Positions 12,649-13,829 of a stretch of DNA of 13,829 nt are shown one piece after another. The position numbers were made by a program, and so were the translations under genes. A model generated the notes under the pieces. That model had not been told where the DNA came from. It did not search any database and saw only the letters and a program-made list of their open reading frames with translations. Origin of the DNA: a bacterium (GTDB lineage Bacteria > Babelota > Babeliae > Babelales > Chromulinivoraceae); assembly GCA_947377595.1 (NCBI GenBank), contig CANCGK010000016.1, positions 1 through 13,829 on the forward strand, read 5' to 3'. Every line of letters starts with the position of its first letter. Position 1 is the stretch's first letter.

Positions 12649-13829
12649 ATGAGTGAATTTAATAACAACGGCGATTACATTGGTTATCGTGCCGTCAAAG
12701 GTTTAAATCGCAAAATAGTCACTGATATTTCTGCTCGTAAAAATGAGCCGGGCTGGATGACCGATTTTCGTTTAAAAGCATTAGATATTTTTGAAAAAAA
12801 GCCGATGCCAAGTTGGGGTGCAGATTTATCCGATTTAAATCATCATGATATTCATTATTACGTGCAATCTGTACAGGGTAAACATTCTTCCTGGGATAAT
12901 GTTCCTGATGATATTAAAGCTACATTCGAAAAATTAGGAATCCCTCAAGCAGAGCGAGAAATGCTTGCAGGAGTGGGAGCTCAGTTTGAATCAGAAGTAA
13001 TTTACAAGCGTTTAAAAGATAAATGGGCAAAAAAGGGGGTTGTTTTTCTTGATACTAATTCTGGTTTAAACGAATATCCCGATATCTTTAAAAAATATTT
13101 TGCATCAGTTATTCCTGCACATGATAATAAATTTGCAGCATTAAATTCTGCTGTTTGGAGCGGTGGCAGTTTTGTCTATGTTCCAGCAGGTGTTCATGTA
13201 GATTTACCTTTGCAAGCATATTTTCGTATCGAATCATCGCAGATGGGGCAATTTGAACGCACGTTGATTATTGCAGAGCCTGGTAGTTTTATTCATTATG
13301 TCGAAGGGTGTAGTGCGCCAGTTTCTCGTAATAATTCATTGCATAGTGCAGTTGTCGAACTCATAGCTTTACCAGGATCTCATATTCGTTATACGACGAT
13401 TCAAAATTGGTCTAATAATGTTTATAACTTAGTCACCAAGCGAGCTATCGCTCATGAACGAGCATCAGTTGATTGGGTTGATGGTAATTTTGGTAGTAAA
13501 GTAACGATGAAATACCCGTGTATTATTTTAAAAGGTCAACATAGTCGAGGTCAAATTATTTCGATTGCCATTGCAGGCAAAGATCAGCAGCAAGATGCGG
13601 GTGGTAAAATTATTCATTGTGCGAGCGATACAACATCAAATATTGTATCAAAATCGATCAGTAAAGATGGTGGCAGAACGACCTATCGAGGATTGCTTAA
13701 AGTTATAGCAGGGCTAAAAAATATTGTTTCTCGCGTGCAATGTGACGCGCTTTTAATGGATCGATTTTCTCGAACTGATACCTATCCAACCGTTGATATA
13801 AAATCTGATCATGTCGATATTGGTCACGA
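12649..13829 (+). CDS. sufB: SufB, Fe-S cluster scaffold (3' end beyond the window)
   Basis: Scaffold subunit of the SufBCD complex. The first 393 residues are present out of roughly 470 expected. Typical SufB signatures appear in order: NEPGWMTDFRLKAL near the N-terminus, then PSWGADLSDL, LAGVGAQFESEVIY and FAALNSAVWSGGSFVYVPAG. The beta-helix core follows with VEGCSAPVSRNNSLHSAVVE, WSNNVYNLVTKRA, GSKVTMKYPCI and SKSISKDGGRTTYRG, then SRVQCDALLMD. Cys365 in VQCD corresponds to the conserved core cysteine that I believe takes part in cluster assembly (E. coli Cys405 by memory of the alignment). Start 12649 has GAGG (12638-12641) 7 nt upstream; ATG 12643 is too close to it. The order sufC-sufB implies sufD and a cysteine desulfurase downstream, outside the window. 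Confidence 0.96.
   Translation, partial: MSEFNNNGDYIGYRAVKGLNRKIVTDISARKNEPGWMTDFRLKALDIFEKKPMPSWGADLSDLNHHDIHYYVQSVQGKHSSWDNVPDDIKATFEKLGIPQAEREMLAGVGAQFESEVIYKRLKDKWAKKGVVFLDTNSGLNEYPDIFKKYFASVIPAHDNKFAALNSAVWSGGSFVYVPAGVHVDLPLQAYFRIESSQMGQFERTLIIAEPGSFIHYVEGCSAPVSRNNSLHSAVVELIALPGSHIRYTTIQNWSNNVYNLVTKRAIAHERASVDWVDGNFGSKVTMKYPCIILKGQHSRGQIISIAIAGKDQQQDAGGKIIHCASDTTSNIVSKSISKDGGRTTYRGLLKVIAGLKNIVSRVQCDALLMDRFSRTDTYPTVDIKSDHVDIGH

Noticed and set aside
1..13829. Mobile elements, CRISPR arrays or phage genes
   Set aside because: No transposase, integrase or phage motifs, no terminal inverted repeats around gene blocks, and no regularly spaced repeats were seen.

Overview
The window is a strongly AT-rich (about 70% A+T by eye), densely packed stretch of bacterial chromosome. 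It encodes a diderm-type envelope toolkit: a Bat/aerotolerance cluster, an M23 peptidase, signal peptidase I and lipobox proteins. There are no phage, transposon or CRISPR signatures. The AT richness, the Gln/Asn/Asp-rich proteins, the many short secreted or membrane orphans and the suf genes would suit a host-associated lineage with a compact genome. My best guess is Dependentiae (TM6, Babela-like). This rests on general impression rather than a marker gene and is held at about 50%.

Layout. Positions 1-143 (minus) are the 5' end of topA. A roughly 400-bp divergent intergenic region follows. From 557 to 8573, eight genes run on the plus strand with overlaps or gaps below 80 bp: batA, batB, batC-like, batD-like, batE-like, an M23 peptidase, lepB and a rhodanese lipoprotein. 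No internal terminator is visible, and a rho-independent terminator follows at 8596-8632. I read this as one envelope-directed transcription unit. The two VWA membrane proteins BatA and BatB face the cell surface with TPR partners BatC and BatE and the large BatD. The M23 enzyme, signal peptidase and rhodanese are co-transcribed envelope functions. The four internal bat junctions overlap (three of them ATGA), which implies translational coupling.

Next come tRNA-Cys(GCA) and tRNA-Leu(UAA), each with its own extended -10 promoter, then a monocistronic HU gene (9242-9514) with a strong terminator. A two-gene unit (9652-10583) encodes a FUN14-like membrane protein and a stand-alone MshEN (GspE N-terminal) domain with a very acidic tail, and it ends in another strong terminator. 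A small membrane/lipoprotein-like orphan (10739-11020) converges on a secreted orphan (11100-11765, minus), with a shared bidirectional terminator between them. The right end starts a suf operon in the order sufC-sufB; sufB runs off the window.

Several starts are revised from the longest open frame using ribosome-binding sites (557, 1552, 2544, 3652, 9652, 12649). The M23 peptidase appears to use a non-AUG (ATT) start at 6158. I did not find an obviously new multi-gene system. The best leads are the ATT start, the MshEN/FUN14 pair, the bat cluster without adjacent moxR/DUF58, the Q/N/D/S-rich BatC linker, and a U-U mismatch in each of the two tRNAs.
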